From an uncultured Oscillospiraceae bacterium (GTDB taxonomy: Bacteria; Bacillota; Clostridia; Oscillospirales; Oscillospiraceae): a DNA stretch of 5,668 nucleotides. A model generated the notes under the pieces. That model did no database searches. It saw only the letters and a list, made by a program, of their open reading frames with translations, and was not told the DNA's origin. This document shows positions 1 through 5,668 of this stretch, piece by piece (the stretch's first letter is position 1; each line of letters opens with the position of its first letter). The translations under genes and the position numbers were made by a program. The stretch covers positions 1 through 5,668 of the forward strand of contig CAKTTR010000100.1 in NCBI GenBank assembly GCA_934615645.1. Reading direction: 5' to 3'.

Positions 1-6
1 TCACAT

Positions 7-59
7 AAAAAAGCAGAGTGTCCATTACAGGATACTCAGATCCTATAAGGACACTCTGC
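7..59 (-). terminator. Rho-independent terminator of the tRNA-Pro unit
   Basis: Perfect 11-bp inverted repeat: GCAGAGTGTCC at 13-23 and GGACACTCTGC at 49-59. The interior also folds: 25-27 pair with 46-48, and AGGAT (29-33) pairs with ATCCT (40-44) around a 6-nt loop, with only one bulged A and one C/A mismatch. On the minus strand the hairpin is followed immediately by six T residues (positions 12-7), the classic intrinsic terminator layout. It starts 1 nt after the encoded CCA end of the tRNA, so it ends the tRNA transcript and probably any read-through from the upstream protein operon. Confidence 0.93.
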
Positions 60-60
60 A

Positions 61-137
61 TGGTCGGAGTGTCGGGACTTGAACCCGAGGCCTCTTGGTC
101 CCGAACCAAGCGCGATACCAAACTTCGCCACACCCCG
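61..137 (-). tRNA. tRNA-Pro, anticodon CGG
   Basis: A full 77-nt cloverleaf can be drawn by eye. The acceptor stem is CGGGGTG/CACTCCG with one G-T wobble. The D arm is GCGA-AGTTTGGTA-TCGC. The anticodon stem CTTGG/CCAAG closes the loop TTCGGGA, giving anticodon CGG, which reads the proline codon CCG. The T arm is TCGGG/CCCGA with loop TTCAAGT, and A73 is followed by an encoded CCA. C1-G72, with A73 as discriminator, and the GG at 36-37 are usual for bacterial tRNA-Pro. It has its own promoter just upstream and a terminator just downstream, so it is a monocistronic unit. No duplicated 3' end was seen that would mark an integrated element. Confidence 0.97.
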
Positions 138-148
138 AAAGCTTGGTT

Positions 149-177
149 ATTATAGCGCAGATTTCGGCATTTGTCAA
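149..177 (-). promoter_or_regulatory. Perfect-consensus housekeeping (sigma-70/sigma-A) promoter for tRNA-Pro
   Basis: On the minus strand, TTGACA (177-172) is followed by a 17-bp spacer and TATAAT (154-149). Both hexamers match the consensus exactly and the spacing is optimal. The expected start point, about 7 nt after the -10 box, falls near 142-143. That leaves only about 5 nt of leader before the mature 5' end of the tRNA at 137. Such a strong promoter is expected for a stable RNA gene. Confidence 0.93.
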
Positions 178-193
178 GGGGTATTCTCCCCTT
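176..193. repeat. Short inverted repeat overlapping the tRNA -35 box
   Basis: AAGGGG (176-181) and CCCCTT (188-193) form a 6-bp stem with a 6-nt loop. The arm at 176-181 overlaps the tRNA -35 hexamer (172-177). It lies about 110 nt beyond the stop of the SGNH gene. On the minus strand only two T residues follow the Cs before GACAAAT, so it is at best a weak terminator for the protein operon. On the plus strand it is followed by a few T residues, but no gene ends there. Apart from this and the promoter, I see nothing definite in the 167-nt interval 138-304. Confidence 0.35.
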
Positions 194-304
194 TTCCTGG
201 CTTTTTTCGTCGTCTGGGCCAAAAGCCGCCAAAGCACTCGCTGGACATCGCCAAACCAGCTGGGCAGCAATTGCCACCGTACATCTTGCCCGCCTGCGCA
301 GCAG

Positions 305-1318
305 CTACGCTGCCTGGGCGGCGGCGTAGGAGGGATAGAAATCACCGGTCACGTCCTGCCCGGCGCGCCATTGGGCGATGGTCTTGGCCAGGAGGACGGA
401 AAAATCGGCGGCACCAGCGGCGGACATGTGCGTATCGTCACTGTAGGCCGTCTCGTCTGGAAACAGCGCCTGCTTATCCCGGTAGAGGTTAAAATCCAGC
501 ATCGTGACGCCGCGGTCTGCAAAATAGGTCATAAGATTCGTGTAAACGGCGTCTATACCGTCAAACTTCAAAAGCTCCGCCTGGCTGATGGGCGTCACGA
601 CGACGAGGACCTGGATCCCCTGCTGCTGGCATAGCTCTAGGATCTTGCCCATATAATAGACGCAATCCGGGTCCAGCGCCGTCTGCAAGGGGTAGCTGCC
701 GTATTCCTCCGGCGGCGTGACCGGGCGCGGGACGGCCTCCTCCATGGGGACGAAGCCCCGGGTCTCGTACTTGACGGACGTGCCCCGGGCGCCCTTGCCG
801 TCTAGCAGCTTGCGCCAGGATGTCACGCCCCGGGAGAGCATATCGTAATAGACGCGGCCGTACTCATCCAGGCGGATCGTCTTGAAAAAATACCCAGCCC
901 GGGTGAAGAAATTCCGGTAGCGGCCCAGCTGATAGATATCCCCCTCCGGGCCCTCGGCGGCGCGGCTGCGGGTCATGCTGTTGTACGTCGCATCGAGGAT
1001 GACAAACTCCACGGGATTGCGGGCGATCTCCTGCCGGAGCAGCTCGTAGCGGCCCCGCATGGTGATCATGCTGTTGGAGAGGTTATAGCTGCTGGTCCCC
1101 AAGGTCTCGTCCAGAACCGCCGGCATGATGGCGCGGTAGGCATGAGACGAGCCGCAGATGAGCGTATCGAGCTGCCCGGCGTAGGTATCGCGCACGGCGC
1201 TGTCCTGGTACTGGAATACCTCGTTCTGGAAATACGGCTCTGTCACCAGCTCCGTGATGAGCAGGACGCAGGCAAGAAAGGCAAGCAGCTTGTAAAGCGT
1301 TCTTTTAAAACTGCGCAT
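305..1318 (-). CDS. SGNH-hydrolase-like (AlgJ/AlgX/DltD-type) membrane-anchored protein, partner of the MBOAT acyltransferase
   Basis: Predicted 337-residue protein with an N-terminal uncleaved anchor or signal (about residues 8-24, rich in Leu, Ala and Val, after the basic MRSFKR). The rest should be extracytoplasmic. It carries the SGNH landmarks: block I as ICGSSHAYR (residues 54-62, probable nucleophile S58, as in the GSS of DltD); an NLSNSM block (79-84) that may supply the oxyanion Asn; VVVTPIS (239-245); and a C-terminal DDTHMSAAGA (294-303) giving the D-x-x-H pair D294/H297. Proteins of this kind work with MBOAT partners, moving or hydrolysing acyl groups on exported polymers. The ATG at 1318 was chosen because it precedes the anchor, has a GGGGG-type Shine-Dalgarno 8 nt upstream and overlaps the MBOAT stop by 14 nt. 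The longer reading frame to 1468 adds an implausible Cys-rich N-terminus inside the MBOAT gene. The fold is recognised from motifs only and the substrate is unknown. Confidence 0.85.
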   Translation of the reverse strand: MRSFKRTLYKLLAFLACVLLITELVTEPYFQNEVFQYQDSAVRDTYAGQLDTLICGSSHAYRAIMPAVLDETLGTSSYNLSNSMITMRGRYELLRQEIARNPVEFVILDATYNSMTRSRAAEGPEGDIYQLGRYRNFFTRAGYFFKTIRLDEYGRVYYDMLSRGVTSWRKLLDGKGARGTSVKYETRGFVPMEEAVPRPVTPPEEYGSYPLQTALDPDCVYYMGKILELCQQQGIQVLVVVTPISQAELLKFDGIDAVYTNLMTYFADRGVTMLDFNLYRDKQALFPDETAYSDDTHMSAAGAADFSVLLAKTIAQWRAGQDVTGDFYPSYAAAQAA

Positions 1319-2894
1319 ACAAAAATCCCCCGGTCTCGGTCGATAGCGGAATGCCGTACCAGACGACGACAAAGAACAAAATGACGAACAGCCCCAGCCG
1401 GACAAGCCGCGGCAGGCGGCACAGCTGCAGCCGCACAGACCCCTTGCGCTGCAGCAGCGAGACGACAAACAGGACCAGCGCGCCGCCGCCCATCAAGAGC
1501 AGCTGCCGCGGCATCTCCACCGGATAGAGCATCCGGCCGCCGACGCCGCTCAGGTCCCAATTTTTGAAGCAGTGGGCCCAGAAGCCGACGCCGTCGCCAA
1601 AGCTCCCGACCTCCGGGAAGACCTTGATGAGCGTCACCAAAAAGAAGGTGCGCAGGGTGATAAACGCCCGCCAGGCGAAGGAATCCTCCTTGACATGGCA
1701 GCGCGCCTTCAGGCGGTTGCACACCGGCTCAAGCCACAGGGCCGCGATGATGCAGATGCCATTGATCCCGCCCCAGGCGATGTAGCTCCAGCTGGCCCCG
1801 TGCCACAGGCCCGTCGTCAGCCAGACGACGACCAGGGCAAAGGACGCCGCCAGGGTCCTGCCGAAGCGCGCGCCAAAGACGCGGCTGCCCCATTTCGTCA
1901 GCCGTTTGGCCGCGCCGGAGACGGCGACGGGATAATAGAGGTACGTTTTGAACCAAGCGCCCAGGGTGATATGCCACCGGCGCCAGTATTCGGCGACAGA
2001 TTTTGAAAAATACGGCCGCTCGAAGTTCTCCGCCAGCTGAAGATCCAGCATCTGGCACAGGCCGCAGATGATATCCATATAGCCGGAAAAATCGGCATAG
2101 ATCTGCAGGCTGTATAAAAACGCGCCGATGAGGACGTTATTGCCCGGCAGCTGCTGGTAAGACGCAAAGACCGTCTGCACCAGCGGCGCGGCGGCGTCGG
2201 CGATGACCATCTTTTTGAAATAGCCCCAGAGCATCCGCTGGAAGCCGAAGGTGATATTTTCATCTTTAAAATCATGCTGGGCAAACAGCTGCTGCGACAG
2301 CTGCTGATAATCGCTGATGGGCCCCTGGGTGACCTGGGGGAAGAACGACGTAAACAGCAGCAGCTTCGGAAAATTCCGCTGCGCCGGGCACTTTTCCCAG
2401 TAAACATCAACGACATAGCCCATGGTCTGGAACGTGTAGAACGAGATGCCCAGGGGGGTAATGAGATTCCAAACCGTCTTGATCTCGCCGCCGCCCAGCA
2501 GCAGGGAAAGCTCATTGACCTGCTGCAAAACAAAGCCCGCGTATTTGAACACGCACAAAAGCCCGAAGTTCAAAACGAGGCACCCGGCCATGACCCACTT
2601 CCGCCGGGTGCTGACCCGGGCCTTCCAGGCTTTTTTCTCCTCCTTGCTCCAGCTTGCTTTGTTTTCCTGCAGCTTGGCCTTGCCGCGAGCGGCAAGCTTC
2701 TCCAGCACAAGGCCCGCGCCGTAGGCGGAGAGGGCTGTGATAACGATGTAGCCGCAGTTGGAAAGCCCCGCGGCGGCGTAAAAAACGCAGCTGGCAAGCA
2801 GCAGCAACGCCCATTGCAGCCGCTTTGGTACCAGGTAAAACGCCAGGACAAGCACCGCTGCAAATACCAAAAACTGTTCCGAAATCAGGGACAT
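1305..2894 (-). CDS. MBOAT-family membrane O-acyltransferase (AlgI/DltB type)
   Basis: A 529-residue polytopic membrane protein, close to the usual AlgI length of about 500. The N-terminus (residues 6-65) holds hydrophobic helices, then a lysine/arginine-rich cytoplasmic loop (about 66-100), then many further helices. Family signatures are clear: YTFQTMGYVVDVYW (153-166), YADFSGYMDI (266-275), EYWRRWHITLGAWFKTYLYYP (302-322) and LWHGASW (363-369). H365 is the invariant MBOAT histidine, and H308 lies in the second conserved block. The C-terminus GGFLYAQF is typical of AlgI-like proteins. The family carries acyl groups across the membrane for transfer to a secreted polysaccharide, peptidoglycan or teichoic acid. 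The downstream SGNH gene overlaps its stop by 14 nt, suggesting coupled translation and a two-protein export machine. The start codon is supported by the family-like N-terminus; its Shine-Dalgarno is ambiguous (see the repeat at 2902-2938). Polymer and acyl donor are unknown; no other dlt or alg gene is in the window. Confidence 0.94.
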   Translation of the reverse strand: MSLISEQFLVFAAVLVLAFYLVPKRLQWALLLLASCVFYAAAGLSNCGYIVITALSAYGAGLVLEKLAARGKAKLQENKASWSKEEKKAWKARVSTRRKWVMAGCLVLNFGLLCVFKYAGFVLQQVNELSLLLGGGEIKTVWNLITPLGISFYTFQTMGYVVDVYWEKCPAQRNFPKLLLFTSFFPQVTQGPISDYQQLSQQLFAQHDFKDENITFGFQRMLWGYFKKMVIADAAAPLVQTVFASYQQLPGNNVLIGAFLYSLQIYADFSGYMDIICGLCQMLDLQLAENFERPYFSKSVAEYWRRWHITLGAWFKTYLYYPVAVSGAAKRLTKWGSRVFGARFGRTLAASFALVVVWLTTGLWHGASWSYIAWGGINGICIIAALWLEPVCNRLKARCHVKEDSFAWRAFITLRTFFLVTLIKVFPEVGSFGDGVGFWAHCFKNWDLSGVGGRMLYPVEMPRQLLLMGGGALVLFVVSLLQRKGSVRLQLCRLPRLVRLGLFVILFFVVVWYGIPLSTETGGFLYAQF

Positions 2895-2901
2895 TTGTCT
2901 C

Positions 2902-2938
2902 TACTTCTCCTTACTTCTCTACTTCTCTCTTGCTTCTC
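2902..2938 (-). repeat. Imperfect purine-rich tandem repeat in the leader of the MBOAT gene
   Basis: Four copies of an 8-base unit, read GAGAAGTA on the minus strand (last base variants allowed), lie at 2931-2938 (GAGAAGCA), 2920-2927, 2912-2919 and 2902-2909. They are separated by 3, 0 and 2 nt. The block fills most of the 56-nt gap between the ispF stop and the MBOAT ATG. It offers several GGAG/AGAG pieces that could pair with the 16S rRNA tail. The best, GGAG at 2910-2907, is 12 nt from the ATG, longer than usual. The repeat is clear; a regulatory role is inference. Confidence 0.6.
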
Positions 2939-2950
2939 CGGGGCGCGCTC

Positions 2951-3436
2951 TCAGGCCGGACGCGCCTCCAGCAGGCAGACGGCGTGGCAGGCCATGCCCT
3001 CGCCTTGGCCGGTGAAGCCCAGGTGCTCCTCCGTCGTCGCCTTGAGATTGATCTGCCCCCGGTCCAGGCCCAGGACCCGGGCGAGGGTCTCCTCCATGGC
3101 GGGCAGATACGGCGCCAGCTTTGGCTGCTGGGCGATCATCGTCACGTCGATGTTGACGACCTGATACCCCGCCTGGGCGATCCTCTCCCCCACGCGGCGC
3201 AGCAGGACGGTACTGTCGATGCCGAGGTACTGGGGGTCGTTGTCAGGAAACAGCGCGCCGATATCGCCCAGGCCCGCCGCGCCCAGCAGGGCGTCCATAA
3301 CGGCGTGGGTCAGCACGTCGGCGTCTGAATGGCCGTCGAGGCCCAGACGCCAGTCGATCTGCATGCCGCCTAAGATCAAAGCCCGGCCCGGGACGAGCCG
3401 GTGTACGTCATACCCATGTCCGATCCGCAGGTTCAT
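2951..3436 (-). CDS. ispF: 2-C-methyl-D-erythritol 2,4-cyclodiphosphate synthase
   Basis: Complete 161-residue protein of normal family length. IspF is a cytoplasmic homotrimer that cyclises 4-diphosphocytidyl-2-C-methyl-D-erythritol 2-phosphate to ME-2,4-cyclodiphosphate with release of CMP, in the MEP route to isoprenoids. The N-terminal motif RIGHGYDVHRL gives metal ligands D10 and H12, with H44 as the third in DGHSDADVLTHA (34-45). GDIGALFPD (57-65) and the signature INLKATTEEHLGFTG (129-143) complete the active site and the CMP-binding region. The ATG at 3436 starts exactly where the family begins and has a perfect AGGAGG 6 nt upstream. It follows ispD by 15 nt, and the two enzymes act in the same pathway, separated there only by IspE. 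No motif residue appears to be missing. Confidence 0.98.
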   Translation of the reverse strand: MNLRIGHGYDVHRLVPGRALILGGMQIDWRLGLDGHSDADVLTHAVMDALLGAAGLGDIGALFPDNDPQYLGIDSTVLLRRVGERIAQAGYQVVNIDVTMIAQQPKLAPYLPAMEETLARVLGLDRGQINLKATTEEHLGFTGQGEGMACHAVCLLEARPA

Positions 3437-3442
3437 AAGCGG

Positions 3443-3448
3443 CCTCCT
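3443..3448 (-). promoter_or_regulatory. Ribosome-binding site of ispF
   Basis: AGGAGG, a full match to the anti-Shine-Dalgarno core, ends 6 nt before the ispF ATG. It lies wholly within the 15-nt gap after the ispD stop and fixes the ispF start. Confidence 0.9.
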
Positions 3449-3451
3449 ATC

Positions 3452-4213
3452 TTATTCCGTTTCGATTTTTTCGATCGTTTCGTTACACGCCTGCGCTTCC
3501 GCCGCCAGCAGCCGGGCAAGCTGCAGATCCAGCGGCGTCGTCACTTTAAAATTCCGCTCCTCGCCCGGGGTCAGGCGAACGCGGACGCCCAGCTGCTCCA
3601 GGGCGGCGCAGTCGTCCGTCCAGGTCCCGTCGGGCTGGGCCAGGGCGGCGGATAAAAGGTCCCGGTCAAAGCACTGGGGGGTCTGGACGGCAAAAAGCTT
3701 CGCCCGCTCCGGCGTCGCGACCACCACGCCGCCGCTTGCGACCTTGATCGTATCCTTCACCGGCAACGCCGGGGCGGCCGCCCCCGTCTCCGCAGCGGCC
3801 TGCAGGGCGGCATAGATCACATGCTGCGATACCAGCGGCCGGGCCGCGTCATGCACGGCGACAAGCCGAGAATCTGCCGGGACCTGGGCCAGGCCCGCCT
3901 GGACAGATTCCGTTCGCGTCGCCCCGCCGGGGACGACGGCCAGCAGCTTATCGATGCCATACTGCCGCGCCATCTCCTCCACTGGGTCCAGCAGCGCCTG
4001 CCGCGTCACGACGATGATGCCGCTGATCTGCACGCACTGCTGAAAGGCCAGCATACTGTGGGCCAGCAGCGGGCGGCCCGCCAGCTCTGCCATGACCTTG
4101 TCGATCCCACCCATCCGGGTCGCGCTGCCGGCGGCGACGAGGATCGCCGTGGCAGGCGTTCTTTGCTTGCGCAGGGCCTTGGCCGCCGCGCGGGTCAAGT
4201 TGGAAAGCGCCAT
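3452..4213 (-). CDS. ispD: 2-C-methyl-D-erythritol 4-phosphate cytidylyltransferase
   Basis: Complete 253-residue cytoplasmic enzyme that joins MEP and CTP to give CDP-ME and pyrophosphate, the third step of the MEP isoprenoid pathway. The CTP-binding loop ILVAAGSATRMGGIDK (24-39) carries the catalytic Arg (R33) and Lys (K39). Other IspD blocks are PGGATRTESV (95-104), VHDAARPLV (120-128), PVKDTIK (151-157), QTPQCF (177-182), TWTDDCAALE (197-206) and NFKVTTPLDL (221-230), with K223 matching the second conserved lysine. It is about 15 residues longer than the E. coli enzyme because of a basic N-terminal stretch (LTRAAAKALRKQR) before the nucleotide loop. The ATG at 4213 is supported by a strong GGGGAGGGG Shine-Dalgarno, and there is no other Met before the loop. 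It sits 17 nt after murD and 15 nt before ispF, indicating cotranscription. Confidence 0.97.
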   Translation of the reverse strand: MALSNLTRAAAKALRKQRTPATAILVAAGSATRMGGIDKVMAELAGRPLLAHSMLAFQQCVQISGIIVVTRQALLDPVEEMARQYGIDKLLAVVPGGATRTESVQAGLAQVPADSRLVAVHDAARPLVSQHVIYAALQAAAETGAAAPALPVKDTIKVASGGVVVATPERAKLFAVQTPQCFDRDLLSAALAQPDGTWTDDCAALEQLGVRVRLTPGEERNFKVTTPLDLQLARLLAAEAQACNETIEKIETE

Positions 4214-4216
4214 AGT

Positions 4217-4225
4217 CCCCTCCCC
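4217..4225 (-). promoter_or_regulatory. Ribosome-binding site of ispD
   Basis: GGGGAGGGG on the minus strand (4225-4217) lies 3 nt before the ispD ATG. Taken as the GGAGG core (4223-4219), the spacing is 5 nt. It sits in the 17-nt gap after the murD stop and supports the N-terminally extended IspD start. Confidence 0.75.
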
Positions 4226-4230
4226 GCTCC

Positions 4231-5604
4231 TCAGAGCGATTGCACCAGCTGCTTGAAAAATTTGCCCCGGACCATAAAGTTTTTGAAGTGGTCAAACGCA
4301 GCGCTGGCCGGGCTCATCAGGACGACATCCCCCGGCTGCGCCAGATCCGCTGCCCGCCGGACGGCGTCGGCAAAATCCGGCACTTCCTCCAGCTGCGGGT
4401 GGAGCTGGTCCTGCACCGCCAGCATGGCGTCCCGAATCTTCGGGCCTGTCGCGCCGGTGGTGATGAGGATTTTCACATGGCTGCAGATCTCCGGGCCCAG
4501 GACATCATACGGGATGTGCTTATCGTAGCCCCCGGCGATCAGGATGACCTTCTGGGGGAAGCTGCGCAGCCCCGCGATCGTCCGTGTCGGCGAGGAGGCG
4601 ATGGAGTCGTTATAATACCGCACGCCCCGCACCTGCCGGACAAACTCAATCCGGTGCTCCACCCCGCCGAAGGACCGGGCGACAGCGGCGATCTCGTCCG
4701 CCGTGACATGGTCGCCGACGGCGGCGATGGCTGCCATGTAATTTTCGATATTATGCACGCCGGGCAGTAGGATCTCGTCCGCCGCCATAATGCGATGCCG
4801 CGCCCCGGCCTTGGCGCGGTAAATCACGCCGTCTTCCAGGAAGACGCCGTCTTCCACCGCACTGCAGCGGGAGAACCAAGCGATTTTGCCCGGCGCGCAG
4901 GCCGCAAAGCCGCGGGTGATCTCATTGTCAGCATTCAGGACGACGCAGTCTGCCGGACTCTGGTGCAGAAAGACGTTTTTCTTCGCGTCGATATACTCCT
5001 GCATGTCCTTATGGATATCCAGATGGTTCGGCGCGAGATTCGTCACGACTGCCACATGCGCGCTATAGGGGAAGTACATCAGCTGGAATGAGCTCAGCTC
5101 CACGACGGCGAAGTCCTCCGGCTGCATCTGCTCGGCGTACTGCAGCAGCGGCGTGCCGATGTTGCCCCCCAGCCAGACCTTGCGCCCGGCCTGCTGCAAA
5201 AGCTCGGAGATCAGCGTCGCGGTCGTCGTCTTGCCGTCGGAGCCGGTCACGGCGATGAGCTTTGCCGGGCAAACGGCGAAGAATGCCTCCATCTCCGAGG
5301 TGATGACCGCGCCAGCCTGGCGCAGCGCCTGCAGCGCCGGGATATCCGGGTGCATCCCCGGCGTACGGAAAACGACATCCGCCGTCAGGCCGTCGAGATA
5401 CCCGGGGCCTGTCCGCAAGACTGCGCCCCGGTCTGCAAGCTGCCGGACCTCCTCCGGCAGGTTCTCCAGCGGTGTTTTGTCGCAGCCAGTGACGGTGCAG
5501 CCATAGTCCAGCAGCAGCTGCATCAGCGGCAGATTGCTGACCCCCAGGCCCAGTACGACCACGCGCTTGCCCTGCAGCGCCGCAAAATATTGACGAACTG
5601 TCAT
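4231..5604 (-). CDS. murD: UDP-N-acetylmuramoyl-L-alanine--D-glutamate ligase
   Basis: Complete 457-residue Mur ligase, the usual MurD length. It adds D-glutamate to UDP-MurNAc-L-alanine with ATP in cytoplasmic peptidoglycan precursor synthesis. Three domains are visible: an N-terminal Rossmann-like domain with VVVLGLGVSN (15-24); a central ATPase domain with P-loop VTGSDGKTTT (119-128), GGNIGTPL (146-153), VELSSFQL (168-175), NLAPNHLDIH (189-198) and the lysines near 208-209, probably including the carbamylated one; and a C-terminal domain with GVHNIENYMAA (282-292), GVEHRIEF (314-321), NDSIASSPTRT (332-342), GGYDKHIPYD (358-367) and LMSPASAAFDHFKNF (429-443). The ATG at 5604 fits the family N-terminus, has AAGGGA 10 nt upstream and overlaps a TGA as ATGA. 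An in-frame GTG at 5631 would add nine Gly-rich residues and is less likely. murD heads the visible part of the operon. Confidence 0.97.
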   Translation of the reverse strand: MTVRQYFAALQGKRVVVLGLGVSNLPLMQLLLDYGCTVTGCDKTPLENLPEEVRQLADRGAVLRTGPGYLDGLTADVVFRTPGMHPDIPALQALRQAGAVITSEMEAFFAVCPAKLIAVTGSDGKTTTATLISELLQQAGRKVWLGGNIGTPLLQYAEQMQPEDFAVVELSSFQLMYFPYSAHVAVVTNLAPNHLDIHKDMQEYIDAKKNVFLHQSPADCVVLNADNEITRGFAACAPGKIAWFSRCSAVEDGVFLEDGVIYRAKAGARHRIMAADEILLPGVHNIENYMAAIAAVGDHVTADEIAAVARSFGGVEHRIEFVRQVRGVRYYNDSIASSPTRTIAGLRSFPQKVILIAGGYDKHIPYDVLGPEICSHVKILITTGATGPKIRDAMLAVQDQLHPQLEEVPDFADAVRRAADLAQPGDVVLMSPASAAFDHFKNFMVRGKFFKQLVQSL

Positions 5605-5668
5605 CCCCGATCCGTCCCTTCCGCCGGGCACGCCTTGGCCCCCGGCCCATCTGATTTTTCGCGCAGAA
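5601..5668 (-). CDS. Possible 3' end of an upstream gene overlapping murD
   Basis: One minus-strand frame is open from the window edge and ends with TGA at 5603-5601, making a 4-nt ATGA overlap with the murD start. This is the usual arrangement for translationally coupled operon genes. Only 21 residues are visible (ending PAEGTDRG), they are hydrophilic, and I do not recognise them. In particular they do not look like the hydrophobic tail expected of MraY, a common murD neighbour. A chance open frame of this length in GC-rich DNA is quite possible, so this call rests mainly on the overlap geometry. Confidence 0.35.
   Translation of the reverse strand, partial: LREKSDGPGAKACPAEGTDRG

Noticed and set aside
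13..73. tRNA-linked attachment site of an integrated element
   Set aside because: The repeated match is only 7 nt and is explained by the terminator stem. No integrase or longer duplicate of the tRNA 3' end is present in the window.
199..227. GGCTTTT/AAAAGCC inverted repeat as operon terminator
   Set aside because: A 7-bp AT-rich stem with a 15-nt loop and no T-run on either strand is too weak to call.
95..634. Plus-strand 179-residue open frame over the tRNA and the SGNH gene end
   Set aside because: It begins inside the tRNA gene on the opposite strand and crosses the tRNA promoter and the SGNH coding region.
1319..1468. 50-residue upstream extension of the SGNH protein
   Set aside because: The extension is Cys/Ser-rich out-of-frame MBOAT sequence. 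The ATG at 1318 gives a normal anchor sequence and a suitable Shine-Dalgarno.
2274..3164. Plus-strand 296-residue open frame
   Set aside because: It runs antisense through the MBOAT gene and into ispF. Its translation is low-complexity and lacks family motifs, and both overlapped genes have unmistakable signatures. Long antisense frames are expected in GC-rich DNA.
3821..4528. Plus-strand 235-residue open frame
   Set aside because: Antisense to ispD and murD, with an Arg/Gly-rich composition and no recognisable domain or ribosome-binding context.
5605..5631. GTG start for MurD at 5631
   Set aside because: It would add nine Gly-rich residues without family support. The ATG at 5604 fits the MurD N-terminus and the ATGA overlap.

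Overview
The window is a GC-rich bacterial chromosomal segment in which every supported gene lies on the minus strand, so it is best read from right to left. The protein flavour suggests a GC-rich Bacillota, probably class Clostridia and perhaps Oscillospirales. The clues are the MurD motifs VTGSDGKTTT and NDSIASSPTRT, an IspD beginning with an AAGSATRMGG loop, purine-rich Shine-Dalgarno sites, and an MBOAT/SGNH envelope pair. Genus cannot be fixed from this window.

Layout, in transcription order: (1) a possible 3' end of an upstream gene (5601-5668), whose TGA overlaps the murD ATG as ATGA; (2) murD (4231-5604); (3) ispD (3452-4213), 17 nt later; (4) ispF (2951-3436), 15 nt later; (5) a 56-nt gap filled by a purine-rich imperfect repeat; (6) an AlgI/DltB-type MBOAT O-acyltransferase (1305-2894); (7) an SGNH-hydrolase-like membrane-anchored protein (305-1318), whose start overlaps the MBOAT stop by 14 nt; (8) a self-contained tRNA-Pro(CGG) unit with a perfect consensus sigma-70-type promoter (149-177), the tRNA (61-137) and a strong intrinsic terminator (7-59).

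The five full protein genes look like one transcription unit whose promoter lies outside the window. They share an envelope theme. MurD makes a cytoplasmic peptidoglycan precursor. IspD and IspF are two steps of the MEP pathway, which supplies isoprenoids including the undecaprenyl carrier of wall synthesis. The MBOAT/SGNH pair is expected to O-acylate an extracytoplasmic polymer whose identity the sequence does not reveal. I see no clear terminator between the SGNH gene and the tRNA, so operon transcripts may run through the tRNA to its terminator.

There is no sign of a mobile element, a CRISPR array or a plus-strand gene. Most of the window is ordinary housekeeping sequence. The parts most worth a second look are the acyltransferase pair of unknown substrate, the repeat at its ribosome-binding site, and the alternative RNA pairing at the tRNA/terminator junction.
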